Source of the DNA: Streptomyces aurantiacus
Lineage (GTDB): Bacteria; Actinomycetota; Actinomycetes; Streptomycetales; Streptomycetaceae
Direction: 5' to 3'
NCBI RefSeq assembly: GCF_001418335.1
Contig: NZ_LIPP01000274.1
Span: forward strand, 1 to 34,447
DNA: 34,447 nucleotides
The translations under genes and the position numbers were made by a program. Below, piece after piece: positions 1-16,270 of this stretch. Under the pieces are notes generated by a model, which was given only the letters and a program-made list of their open reading frames with translations, was not told the origin of the DNA and made no database searches. Position 1 is the first letter of the stretch. Every line of letters starts with the position of its first letter.

Positions 1-2564
1 AGCACCCCGACCGTGACCACCGTGCCCGCCCCCTCCACGGTCACCGCCGCCTCGGTCCGTCCGCGCGGAGCCTTCGCCCAGTCCACCGTCAGCACGGCCC
101 GCACCTGCTTCTCGACCCGTCCCCTCGGCCGGTCGACTCTGATCCACGGCACAGCCGACGTGATCCGGTAGTCGAAGGCCGTACGCCCCCGGTTGAAGAC
201 CTCGATGTACCGGTCCGGCCGCGTCTGGTACGGGCTGAACACCGGCAGCACGGCCGAGCCCGAGCCGACGGCCGCCGCGCCTGCCGCCGCCCCCGGCCAC
301 CACTCCTCCGACCCGTCCACCGCGACACCCAGCTCCGCCCCCGGCCCCACCTCGATCCGCCGCACCGCGGGGAAGATCTCGTCCGGCAGCGCCACGTTGT
401 CCCGCTCGGGCTGCTGCCAGGGCGCGTTCGGGCCGTACCGTTCCACATCCCCGTAGCCGATGTGCGGCTGCGTCTGGAAACCCCGCCATTTGCCGTCCGC
501 CACCCGCGAGTTGAAGCGGTCGGCCAGGGCGAGGTCCCGTGCCAGGCCCGCCTCCGCCGCTGCCGCCAGGTCGTTCGTCGCGGCCCGGCCCTGCCTGGCG
601 TACAGCAGGTTGGTGAACTCCGCCTCCCGCAGCTCGTACAGGTTGGCCGTCGCCTCCACCTCGTACCCGACCAGCTCGAACCAGGCGTCCTGGTCCGTGG
701 CCGGCAGGCGTCGGCCGATCCGCTCCGCGTCCTTCCCGAGCCGCCGCCACTCCTCCGTGACGCGCTCCAGTTCCCGGTGCCCGAAGTGGAACGGCGTCTC
801 CTGGTCGTCGTACACGACCTGCCCGTCCACCAGCGTGATCCTCCGGTTCAGCAGCTCCGGCTTGCGACGCGACTGGAGCTGCCCGTACCTCGCCAGTACC
901 TCGGCGATCTGCTCGGCGATCTCCTCCCCGCGCGCACCGCCGAAGTTCTGCCGCGCATACCGCCGTTCCCACTCCCCCAGGCTCTCCAGCGGCCATCGCC
1001 CCGGATTCCACGCATAGTCGAGGAAGAACTCGGTCGGCAGCTCGTTGCCCTTCAGGTCGCCGACGTTCGTGATCCACAGCTCCCGGTTCCCGTACGCGTC
1101 CGCCTGGTGGAGCTGGTCCCACAGGTTCGGCAGCGAAGCGGTGTCCACCCACTTGTAGTTGCGGCCGACGCCGACGTAGTCGAAGTGGTAGTACAGGCCG
1201 TAACCGCCGCCCCGCGCCGACTCCGCCGGGTCCGGATGCTTGCGGATGTTGCCCCAGTTGTCGTCGGTCAGCACGACGGTCACGTCGTCCGGCGCCCGCA
1301 GGCCGCGGTCCCAGTAGCGCTGGACCTCCTTGTAGAGCGTCCAGACCTGCGGGGTCTCGGCGGCAGCCCGCCCCGTGACGTCCTCGATGATCGCTCGCTG
1401 CGTCGCGATGATCTCCCGCATCAGCTCGATGCCGTCGCCGTCCGGCAGGCTCGTGTCCCCGTTACCCCGCATGCCGAGCGTGACGACGCCCTCGAAGTCC
1501 TGGTCCACCATGCGCTCGATGCCGTCACGCCAGTACGCCTTGACGGCCGCCGCGTTCCGCCGGAACGACCACTCGCCCGTGCCGCCGTACGGGTCCCGCC
1601 CCGGCGTCACGACGTTCCCCTCGCTGTCGCGCACGGCCGGCACGGCATGCCGGTTCCACTCCTCGATGCCCCGCATCATCGGCGCCTCATGAGACGTGCC
1701 CATGACAATCCCGTACTCCGTGGCCCGCCGGTGATTCTCCGGGTCGTCCTCCGCGAACGCCCGCCCCCACACCGCCGGCCACAGGTAGTTCGCCTTCAGC
1801 CGCAGCAACACCTCGAAGACCTTGGCGTAGAAGTCCGCGGTGAAGCCGCCGGGGTGGCCGGGTGCCTTCCCCGGGCCGAAGCACCCGGGCGCCCAGGTCC
1901 CCAGCGCCGGGTTCTCGTCGTTGATGAAGACACCCCGGTACTTCACCGCCGGCGTGCCCTGACTGAAACGCCCCGGCAGCACGTAGATCTCGCTGCGCCG
2001 CACCGGGCGCACATCGTCCCACCAGTACCAGGGCGAGACCCCGATCCCGTACGAGACGTCGTACGCCCCGAAGATCGTGCCGCGCTGGTCGCTGCCGGCG
2101 ATCACGAACGCCCGCTCCACCCCGGGCATCGGCCGCTCGACCACGGTCTGCAGCGAGGTCTCCCACCTGCCCCGGATGCCGCGGACGTCGAGCTTCCCGG
2201 CCGCGACAAGCCCGTCGATCAGCGGGCTGCGCCCGATCGTCCCCACCAGGACCACCTCGCGTGCGACCGTGCTGCCCGGTCGCACCCCGGTGACTCGCTC
2301 GATGTCGTCGCGCAGGTCCCCTGCCACCCGTACGACTCCGGGGTGGTCCTCGGCACCGACCACGACCGGGGCCCCCACCAGCCGGAAGGCGCCCGGCTTC
2401 GGCGAGAAGGAGATGTACGCCCCTGGGTCCGCCGCAGTCCTCGGCGCGTCCTGCGCCCACGCGGCACCGGACAGCCCCGGCACCGCGGGCAGCGCCACCA
2501 GTCCGGCCCCCGTCGCCCCGAGCACGGCTCTACGGCTGACCCCTCCTGTGCCGCCTCCTGACAT
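1..2564 (-). CDS. GH115 xylan alpha-1,2-glucuronidase, Tat-exported, 3' end outside window
   Basis: Secreted glycoside hydrolase of family 115, which removes (4-O-methyl-)glucuronic acid side chains from xylan. The ATG at 2564 gives a twin-arginine signal peptide (S-R-R-A-V-L-G near residue 10, a hydrophobic stretch, then AWA before QDA as the likely cleavage site). A purine-rich AGGGGTGG lies just upstream of the start. Around residues 205-220 is the family signature RGVFINDENPALG. It is followed by the LLRLKANYLWPAVWG block and the YGIVMGTSHEAPMMRG block, and further on by YGLYYHFDYVGVGRNYKW. About 854 residues are present with no stop codon, so the gene runs off the left edge; family members are usually near 1000 residues, so mainly the C-terminal beta-sandwich part is missing. 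It is transcribed away from tuf, beyond the tuf terminator, so it should be its own unit. The family call is firm. Exact substrate preference is inferred from the family. Confidence 0.9.
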   Translation of the reverse strand, partial: MSGGGTGGVSRRAVLGATGAGLVALPAVPGLSGAAWAQDAPRTAADPGAYISFSPKPGAFRLVGAPVVVGAEDHPGVVRVAGDLRDDIERVTGVRPGSTVAREVVLVGTIGRSPLIDGLVAAGKLDVRGIRGRWETSLQTVVERPMPGVERAFVIAGSDQRGTIFGAYDVSYGIGVSPWYWWDDVRPVRRSEIYVLPGRFSQGTPAVKYRGVFINDENPALGTWAPGCFGPGKAPGHPGGFTADFYAKVFEVLLRLKANYLWPAVWGRAFAEDDPENHRRATEYGIVMGTSHEAPMMRGIEEWNRHAVPAVRDSEGNVVTPGRDPYGGTGEWSFRRNAAAVKAYWRDGIERMVDQDFEGVVTLGMRGNGDTSLPDGDGIELMREIIATQRAIIEDVTGRAAAETPQVWTLYKEVQRYWDRGLRAPDDVTVVLTDDNWGNIRKHPDPAESARGGGYGLYYHFDYVGVGRNYKWVDTASLPNLWDQLHQADAYGNRELWITNVGDLKGNELPTEFFLDYAWNPGRWPLESLGEWERRYARQNFGGARGEEIAEQIAEVLARYGQLQSRRKPELLNRRITLVDGQVVYDDQETPFHFGHRELERVTEEWRRLGKDAERIGRRLPATDQDAWFELVGYEVEATANLYELREAEFTNLLYARQGRAATNDLAAAAEAGLARDLALADRFNSRVADGKWRGFQTQPHIGYGDVERYGPNAPWQQPERDNVALPDEIFPAVRRIEVGPGAELGVAVDGSEEWWPGAAAGAAAVGSGSAVLPVFSPYQTRPDRYIEVFNRGRTAFDYRITSAVPWIRVDRPRGRVEKQVRAVLTVDWAKAPRGRTEAAVTVEGAGTVVTVGV

Positions 2565-2664
2565 ACCCCACCCCTAGAACGTCGTCGTACCGCATCCGGA
2601 TGTGCTCAGCGGCATGACAGATGGTGACGGGGAGGGACTGCCGAGCGGAACGGGTCGTGGGCGC

Positions 2665-2691
2665 CGAACAGTTTCGTGACGAATCATTTCG
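2665..2691. promoter_or_regulatory. Pair of CGAA-N4-TTCG inverted repeats upstream of the GH115 gene
   Basis: Two copies of an inverted repeat, CGAACAGTTTCG (2665-2676) and CGAATCATTTCG (2680-2691), lie 15 bases apart, about 100-127 bases upstream of the GH115 start. Streptomyces xylanase genes are known to be controlled by repressors that bind CGAA/TTCG inverted repeats with a short spacer. These sites have a slightly longer spacer (4), so assigning them to such a regulator is inference. Confidence 0.4.
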
Positions 2692-2712
2692 ACACCGCAC
2701 AGCCGGTACAAC

Positions 2713-2747
2713 AAAAAGGGCCCGCACGACCGAAGTCGTACGGGCCC
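2713..2747 (-). terminator. Rho-independent terminator of tuf
   Basis: Read on the minus strand there is a 13-bp stem (GGGCCCGTACGAC / GTCGTGCGGGCCC, one G-U pair) with a UUCG tetraloop, followed directly by TTTTT. It lies about 55 bases after the tuf stop codon and closes the str operon. Confidence 0.92.
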
Positions 2748-2802
2748 TCTCAGCAGCTCTGTGCGGAGCTACCAGGCATCAAGCCCAACAGGCAGGTGAG
2801 AC

Positions 2803-3996
<1,194 letters not shown>

Positions 3997-4162
3997 TGAA
4001 TCCTCCTGCGGAGTGGTTCTGGTACGCCTTACTCATCGGCGCCAGGGTGATCTTTGCTGGGATGCCGCCCGCCGGATCCTCCCCGGCCGGGACGATCTCT
4101 CGTCCCCTGCCGGCTGAGGCCCTGCGGTCGGTGTCAAGCCTAAAGCGTGCAAACGGTGTGCG
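3997..4162 (-). promoter_or_regulatory. fusA-tuf intergenic region with candidate tuf promoter
   Basis: The gap is much longer than the other gaps in the operon. On the minus strand it has a perfect TTGACA hexamer at 4137-4132, though no convincing -10 hexamer at 16-18 bases. It also has a GC-rich hairpin at 4089-4106 with a 7-bp stem GGGACGA/TCGTCCC and, on the RNA strand, a GAGA tetraloop. A tuf1-specific promoter in this gap is known in streptomycetes; which bases form it here is inference. Confidence 0.4.
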
Positions 4163-6292
4163 TTACTCGCCCTTGGCCTTCGCGATGATCTCCTCGGCGA
4201 CGTTCCGGGGAACCTCGGCGTAGGAGTCGAACTGCATCGAGTAGCTTGCGCGACCCGAGGTCTTGCTGCGGAGGTCGCCGACGTAGCCGAACATCTCCGA
4301 GAGGGGCACGAGGCCCTTCACGACGCGGGCACCGGCACGCTCCTCCATGGCCTGGATCTGGCCACGGCGGGAGTTGATGTCGCCGATCACATCGCCCATG
4401 TAGTCCTCGGGCGTGGTGACCTCGACGGCCATCATCGGTTCGAGCAGCACGGGGCTGGCCCTGCGCGCACCCTCCTTGAAGGCCTGCGAACCGGCGATCT
4501 TGAACGCCAGCTCGGAGGAGTCGACCTCGTGGTAGGCACCGTCGAGAAGCGTGATGCGGACACCCGTCATCTCGTACCCGGCGAGGATGCCGAACTGCAT
4601 GGCCTCCTGCGCACCGGCGTCCACCGACGGGATGTACTCCCGCGGGATACGGCCACCGGTCACCTTGTTCACGAACTCGTACGCCGGACCGTCGGTCTCG
4701 GTGATCGGCTCGATCGCGATCTGCACCTTGGCGAACTGACCGGTACCACCGGTCTGCTTCTTGTGGGTGTAGTCCACGCGCTCGACGGCCTTGCGGATCG
4801 TCTCACGGTACGCGACCTGCGGCTTACCGACGTTGGCCTCGACCTTGAACTCACGGCGCATACGGTCGACCAGCACCTCAAGGTGCAGCTCGCCCATACC
4901 ACCGATGATGGTCTGGCCGGTCTCCTCGTCCGAGTGAACCTGGAAGGAGGGGTCCTCCTCCGCGAGACGCTGGATGGCTACACCCAGCTTCTCCTGGTCA
5001 CCCTTGGACTTGGGCTCGATGGCGACCTGAATGACCGGCGCCGGGAAGTCCATGGACTCCAGGATGACCGGGTTCTTGTCGTCCGAGAGCGTCTCACCGG
5101 TGGTGGTCTGCTTCAGGCCCATCACGGCGACGATGTCGCCGGCGCCCACCGCCTCGATCTCCTCACGCTTGTTCGCGTGCATGCGGTAGATCTTGCCGAT
5201 GCGCTCCTTCTTGCCCTTGACGGAGTTCAGCACGGCAGTGCCGGACACCAGGCGGCCCGAGTAGACCCGGACGAAGGTGAGCTTGCCCAGGTGCGGGTCG
5301 CTCATGATCTTGAACGCGAGGGCGGAGAGCGGCTCGTCCACGGACGGCTTGCGCTTGATGACGACCTCGGGGTCCTTGACGTCGTGGCCTTCGATGGCCT
5401 CCACGTCGAGGGGGGTCGGCAGGTAGCGCACGACCGCGTCGAGCAGGGGCTGGACGCCCTTGTTCTTGAACGCGGTGCCACAGAACACCGGGGTGACCGT
5501 GACGTCGTTGGACTTGCCGGACGCGATCGTGACGCGACGGATCGCGGCGTACAGCTGCTCCTCGGTGGGCTCCTGGCCCTCCAGGTACAGCTCCATGATC
5601 TCGTCGTCGTTCTCGGCGACGGTCTCGACGAGCTTGCCGCGGTACTCCTCGGCAGCCTCGGTGTGGGTGGCCGGGATGTCGACGACGTCGTACATCTCGC
5701 CCTTCTCCGCCTCGGCGGACCACACGAAGGCCTTCATCGTGACCAGGTCGACGACACCCTTGAAGTCGGCCTCGGCACCGATCGGGAGCTGCATGACGAT
5801 CGGCTGCGCGCCGAGGCGGCTGCTGATCATGTCGACGCAGCGGTGGAACTCCGCGCCGGTCCGGTCGAGCTTGTTCACGAAGCAGATGCGCGGCACGCCG
5901 TAACGGTCGGCCTGACGCCACACCGTCTCGGACTGCGGCTCAACGCCCGCGACACCGTCGAACACGGTGACGGCACCGTCGAGGACGCGGAGCGAACGCT
6001 CCACCTCGACCGTGAAGTCGACGTGCCCGGGGGTGTCGATGATGTTGATGGTGTAGTCGTTGTCCTCAAGCGGCCAGTGACAGGTGGTCGCAGCAGAGGT
6101 GATCGTGATGCCACGCTCCTGCTCCTGCTCCATCCAGTCCATGGTGGCGGCGCCGTCGTGGACTTCACCGATCTTGTAGCTGACGCCGGTGTAGAAGAGG
6201 ATCCGCTCGGTGGTGGTCGTCTTACCCGCGTCGATGTGAGCCATGATCCCGATGTTGCGGACCCTGGCCAGGTCAAGTGAAGTGGTAGCCAT
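4163..6292 (-). CDS. fusA: Elongation factor G
   Basis: Translocation GTPase, which moves tRNA and mRNA after peptide transfer and acts with RRF in ribosome recycling. The product has 709 residues, normal for EF-G. Visible motifs are the P-loop AHIDAGKTTTTERIL near residue 18, GITITSAATTC (switch I), IIDTPGHVDF (G3), and NKLDRTGAEF (G4). After the G domain come the beta-barrel domain (LSALAFKIMSDPHLGKL), domain III (EDPSFQVHSDEETGQTII), domain IV (REYIPSVDAGAQEAM) and domain V (PMMAVEVTTPEDYMGDV). The start is ATG at 6292. It lies 39 bases after rpsG in the str operon. The region shows no sign of a second diverged fusA or of truncation. Confidence 0.98.
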   Translation of the reverse strand: MATTSLDLARVRNIGIMAHIDAGKTTTTERILFYTGVSYKIGEVHDGAATMDWMEQEQERGITITSAATTCHWPLEDNDYTINIIDTPGHVDFTVEVERSLRVLDGAVTVFDGVAGVEPQSETVWRQADRYGVPRICFVNKLDRTGAEFHRCVDMISSRLGAQPIVMQLPIGAEADFKGVVDLVTMKAFVWSAEAEKGEMYDVVDIPATHTEAAEEYRGKLVETVAENDDEIMELYLEGQEPTEEQLYAAIRRVTIASGKSNDVTVTPVFCGTAFKNKGVQPLLDAVVRYLPTPLDVEAIEGHDVKDPEVVIKRKPSVDEPLSALAFKIMSDPHLGKLTFVRVYSGRLVSGTAVLNSVKGKKERIGKIYRMHANKREEIEAVGAGDIVAVMGLKQTTTGETLSDDKNPVILESMDFPAPVIQVAIEPKSKGDQEKLGVAIQRLAEEDPSFQVHSDEETGQTIIGGMGELHLEVLVDRMRREFKVEANVGKPQVAYRETIRKAVERVDYTHKKQTGGTGQFAKVQIAIEPITETDGPAYEFVNKVTGGRIPREYIPSVDAGAQEAMQFGILAGYEMTGVRITLLDGAYHEVDSSELAFKIAGSQAFKEGARRASPVLLEPMMAVEVTTPEDYMGDVIGDINSRRGQIQAMEERAGARVVKGLVPLSEMFGYVGDLRSKTSGRASYSMQFDSYAEVPRNVAEEIIAKAKGE

Positions 6293-6331
6293 AAGGCTTC
6301 GGTCTTCTCTCGGTCTCGATGGGGGCTGCGA

Positions 6332-6802
6332 CTACCAGCGGTAGTGCGCGAAGGCCTTGTTGGACTCGGCCATCTTGTGGGTGTCCTCGCGCTTCTTCAC
6401 AGCGGCACCGAGGCCGTTGGACGCGTCGAGAAGTTCGTTGAGCAGGCGCTCGGTCATGGTCTTCTCGCGACGGGCGCGGGAGTAACCGACCAGCCAGCGC
6501 AGCGCCAGGGTGCTCGCGCGACCGGGCTTGACCTCGATCGGGACCTGGTACGTCGCACCGCCGACTCGGCGGGACTTGACCTCAAGGGTCGGCTTGATGT
6601 TCTCCAGAGCGCGCTTGAGCGTGATGACCGGGTCGTTGCCGGTCTTCTCGCGCAGGCCCTCCATGGCGCCGTAGACGATGCGCTCGGCGGTGGAGCGCTT
6701 GCCGTTCATCAGCACCTTGTTGATGAGCGACGTGACAAGAGGGGATCCATAGACCGGGTCGATGATGACCGGGCGCTTCGGGGCGGGGCCCTTACGAGGC
6801 AT
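6332..6802 (-). CDS. rpsG: 30S ribosomal protein S7
   Basis: Small-subunit protein that nucleates assembly of the 30S head and contacts E-site tRNA. The 156 residues begin MPRKGPAPKRPVI and include the conserved LINKVLMNGKRSTAERI and RVGGATYQVPIEV segments, ending KAFAHYRW. The ATG at 6802 follows the rpsL stop codon by only two bases, and its ribosome-binding site AAGGAG lies inside the end of rpsL. The two genes are therefore probably translationally coupled. Length and sequence are typical for actinobacteria. Confidence 0.98.
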   Translation of the reverse strand: MPRKGPAPKRPVIIDPVYGSPLVTSLINKVLMNGKRSTAERIVYGAMEGLREKTGNDPVITLKRALENIKPTLEVKSRRVGGATYQVPIEVKPGRASTLALRWLVGYSRARREKTMTERLLNELLDASNGLGAAVKKREDTHKMAESNKAFAHYRW

Positions 6803-6804
6803 TT

Positions 6805-7176
6805 CTACTTCTCCTTCTTGGCGCCGTAGCGGCTGCGGGCCTGCTTGCGGTTCTTGACACCCTGAGTGTCGAGCGAACCCCGGATGATCTTGTAACGAAC
6901 ACCGGGCAGGTCCTTCACACGGCCGCCGCGCACGAGCACGATGGAGTGCTCCTGCAGGTTGTGTCCCTCGCCCGGAATGTAAGCAGTGACCTCGATCCCG
7001 CTGGTCAGACGCACACGCGCGACCTTACGCAGGGCCGAGTTCGGCTTCTTCGGGGTGGTCGTGAACACACGCGTGCAGACACCGCGACGCTGAGGCGAAC
7101 CCTCAAGTGCGGGCGTCATGTTCTTCTTGACCTTGTCTTGCCGGCCATTCCGGACCAGCTGCTGGATCGTAGGCAC
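6805..7176 (-). CDS. rpsL: 30S ribosomal protein S12
   Basis: Decoding-centre protein of the small subunit and first gene of the str operon. I chose the GTG at 7176: it is preceded by GGAG at five bases, gives the standard 123 residues, and starts V-P-T-I-Q-Q-L-V-R like other actinobacterial S12 proteins; the frame stays open further upstream without homology. The streptomycin-resistance positions are wild type: Lys43 in TTTPKKPNSA and Lys88 in GGRVKDLPG. The N-terminal tail differs from what I remember of other actinobacterial S12 at residues 10 (Asn), 17 (Lys) and 20 (Met); see findings. The rest of the chain to RSRYGAKKEK is standard. Confidence 0.97.
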   Translation of the reverse strand: MPTIQQLVRNGRQDKVKKNMTPALEGSPQRRGVCTRVFTTTPKKPNSALRKVARVRLTSGIEVTAYIPGEGHNLQEHSIVLVRGGRVKDLPGVRYKIIRGSLDTQGVKNRKQARSRYGAKKEK

Positions 7177-7371
7177 TACTTCTCCGGTTTCTGTGTGCCG
7201 AATGGTGAAGCTAACCTGGAACACCGCCGACCCACGCGGTCGGGTGTGTCGAACACTGCGGATTCCCGCCGTGAGACGAGAGGGGCGCAGATTGCGGTGG
7301 CCGGTGATGGCTCCCCTAGTGCGGTTGAAGGCACGCACGGGAGCCAGGGCACACCCCAGGCACAAGGTCTG

Positions 7372-7400
7372 AGCGTACCTACCTCATAGGCTGCGGTCAA
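7372..7400 (-). promoter_or_regulatory. Candidate promoter of the str operon
   Basis: On the minus strand TTGACC (7400-7395) and TACGCT (7377-7372) are 17 bases apart, a good housekeeping-sigma match. It would start RNA near 7365 and leave a leader of about 190 bases before rpsL. That leader contains a hairpin at 7221-7247 (stem built from CCGACC/GGTCGG, extended by ACACC/GGTGT with a small bulge). Confidence 0.6.
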
Positions 7401-7454
7401 AACAAGTGGACCGCACTAGCATCCCCGAGCTCCCCTGCCAAGCCGCCTCGTCAT

Positions 7455-7997
7455 TCATCCGGACACCAGAAGCGCCGCGAACACCAGCGTCAGCGCCAGC
7501 GCCCAGCCCGCGGTGGACAGCCAGCCGAAGACAAGACCGGTGAGCGCGAGACCGTCGCCCCCCTGGCCCGTACGCCGGATCTCGGAGCGGGCGGTGTGGC
7601 CCAGGATCACCGCGGGAAGCCCGGTGAGCCCGACCGTCACCAGGCAGAGCACCCCGCAGATCGCCGACCCGACGGCCTTCTCGTTCGTCTTCGCCGGCAC
7701 AGCGGGCAGGAACGTCCGTGGCACGGGCCCAGAGGCCGCAGGAAGCGGTACGGGCCCCTGCGGCAGGTCTCCCACCAGAAGGGCCAGCTCGCCCACCGTA
7801 CGGGCCGCGTACGCCCGCGCCACCCGCTTCTCGAACTCGGGCTGCTGCATCCGCCCCTCGGCGAACCCGGCTCTGAGCACATCCACGGCACGCTCCCGAT
7901 CGGCGGTCGAGGCGAGCATCGAGTGGCCGGCCTGCTCCTGCCAGGGGCGCGGATGATGCCATCCCTGCCCCGGCTGCCACGGTGACGGATACGACAC
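7455..7997 (-). CDS. DUF1707 and DUF4190-like small membrane protein
   Basis: Unknown function. The N-terminal half holds a DUF1707 motif (residues about 30-80: DRERAVDVLRAGFAEGR...EFEKRVARAYAARTVGELALLVGDLP). The C-terminal half has two hydrophobic helices (AICGVLCLVTVGLTGLPAVI and LVFGWLSTAGWALALTLVFA) like DUF4190 proteins, so it is probably an inner-membrane protein with a cytoplasmic N-terminus. The GTG at 7997 is preferred because GGGGAGGT lies six bases upstream, giving 180 residues; an ATG at 8039 would add 14. It lies between the rpoC terminator and the str operon promoter and is probably a separate transcript. Confidence 0.8.
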   Translation of the reverse strand: MSYPSPWQPGQGWHHPRPWQEQAGHSMLASTADRERAVDVLRAGFAEGRMQQPEFEKRVARAYAARTVGELALLVGDLPQGPVPLPAASGPVPRTFLPAVPAKTNEKAVGSAICGVLCLVTVGLTGLPAVILGHTARSEIRRTGQGGDGLALTGLVFGWLSTAGWALALTLVFAALLVSG

Positions 7998-8099
7998 GGG
8001 AGCACCTCCCCGGCGGACTGGGTCTCCATCATGCTCCAACGCGGCATTTCCGGCACAGGTTCCCGCACCACTTCATGTCAGTAATTCCCGGCACGCCGA

Positions 8100-8130
8100 A
8101 GGGCGGCCACCCCACCGGGGTGACCGCCCT
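8100..8130 (-). terminator. Terminator of rpoBC
   Basis: A 14-bp inverted repeat (AGGGCGGCCACCCC at 8100-8113 with GGGGTGACCGCCCT at 8117-8130; the single mismatch becomes a G-U pair in RNA) lies 19 bases after the rpoC stop. It has no long U tract, as is usual in high-GC actinobacteria. Confidence 0.8.
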
Positions 8131-8148
8131 CCAACTCAAGCGACCCGC

Positions 8149-12048
<3,900 letters not shown>

Positions 12049-12112
12049 TTGTCGTCAATCCCTCTTTCGGGGTCGATTCTTCACTGGTCTGACTGGGGTC
12101 CGGGGTTGGTTA

Positions 12113-12141
12113 GCCGGGGCTCGTGTTCAGCGAGCCCCGGC
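12113..12141 (-). repeat. Hairpin in the rpoB-rpoC gap
   Basis: A perfect 11-bp inverted repeat, GCCGGGGCTCG (12113-12123) and CGAGCCCCGGC (12131-12141), with a 7-base loop, begins nine bases after the rpoB stop. It has no U tract, so it may be a partial terminator, an RNA-processing site or a 3'-end stabiliser that tunes the ratio of beta to beta'. The role is inference. Confidence 0.7.
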
Positions 12142-12149
12142 CAGACCCG

Positions 12150-15635
<3,486 letters not shown>

Positions 15636-15819
15636 GAGGGGGTCCTTCCGAGGGCTCGGACTCACTACGCGCGTACCGGTCCCAAGCGGGGCACAGAGAC
15701 GGACGTTTTCCGAACCAGTCAAGTAAGACCAGGTCGGAGTCGGTTCGATCCACAGTGCTCAAGCGAGGGCATGCCCCTGGTGACGGGCAGGAGGCAGCTA
15801 ACAGGCAGCGCAAAGGGTC

Positions 15820-15848
15820 AGTGTAGCCACAAGGCTCACTGATGTCCA
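15820..15848 (-). promoter_or_regulatory. Candidate main rpoB promoter
   Basis: TGGACA (15848-15843), 17 bases, TACACT (15825-15820): a strong housekeeping-sigma type promoter on the minus strand. RNA would start near 15813, giving a leader of about 178 bases before the rpoB TTG. Confidence 0.65.
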
Positions 15849-16096
15849 GTGCGGGTTTTTGAAGACCCTCGTTGTTCTCAACCCCTGCTGCAAGCCACGC
15901 CCTCGATGCACATCGATACTGCCCTCTTCGCCGCCGATCCATGCCTCGGATCCGGATCGTTGTGACGACGCGTCCTGAGAATTGCGCGCTGCGTGCGGTT
16001 CGTCAAGGCCCCCCATGCCCGAACCGGGTGCTGCCATCGTCACTTGCAACCCGCCATACGGCCCGTCACGGGCGGCCGGAGGCACGAACGAAGATC

Positions 16097-16124
16097 ACCC
16101 TACTCGTCGCCACCGACAGTGCAA
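16097..16124 (-). promoter_or_regulatory. Second candidate rpoB promoter
   Basis: TTGCAC (16124-16119), 16 bases, TAGGGT (16102-16097) on the minus strand, about 28 bases downstream of the rplL hairpin. The -10 suits streptomycete usage. The match is plausible but unproven. Confidence 0.4.
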
Positions 16125-16151
16125 GGCAGCCGCCGCACGGCCCCTCGAACG

Positions 16152-16189
16152 CCGAAGAGCGACCACCCAGATGGGTGATCGCTCTTCGG
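16152..16189 (-). terminator. Hairpin terminator or attenuator after rplL
   Basis: A 17-bp stem, CCGAAGAGCGACCACCC (16152-16168) with GGGTGATCGCTCTTCGG (16173-16189), one mismatch, AGAT loop, lies about 80 bases after the rplL stop. There is no U tract. Its position between rplJL and rpoBC suggests partial termination or RNase III processing that lets ribosomal-protein transcripts exceed polymerase transcripts. Confidence 0.75.
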
Positions 16190-16270
16190 TGCGTCAGCGT
16201 TACAGCGTCACTGGAACGGCTGTCACGGCCCTACAGGAGTCCTGACGGACCCGTCGGGGCTTTACTGGTC

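Larger units (their letters stand above)
15636..16270 (-). other. rplL-rpoB intergenic region, 635 bases, no gene
   Basis: No supportable coding sequence. On the minus strand it holds, in order, the hairpin after rplL (16152-16189), a weaker candidate promoter (16097-16124), a strong candidate promoter (15820-15848), and an rpoB leader of about 180 bases. Partial uncoupling of rplJL from rpoBC through an attenuator plus extra promoters is known in other bacteria and fits this arrangement. Confidence 0.7.

Noticed and set aside
462..2561. Long open frame on the plus strand opposite the GH115 gene
   Set aside because: Its composition (Arg/Pro/Val-rich, no family motif) is that of an antisense frame kept open by GC-rich third positions; the minus strand encodes a clear GH115 enzyme.
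6910..7055. Possible streptomycin-resistance changes in rpsL
   Set aside because: Lys43 and Lys88 are wild type.
15636..15722. N-terminal extension of RpoB (29 residues) by using an upstream start
   Set aside because: The TTG at 15635 has the ribosome-binding site and gives the standard 1161-residue numbering; the upstream residues lack homology.
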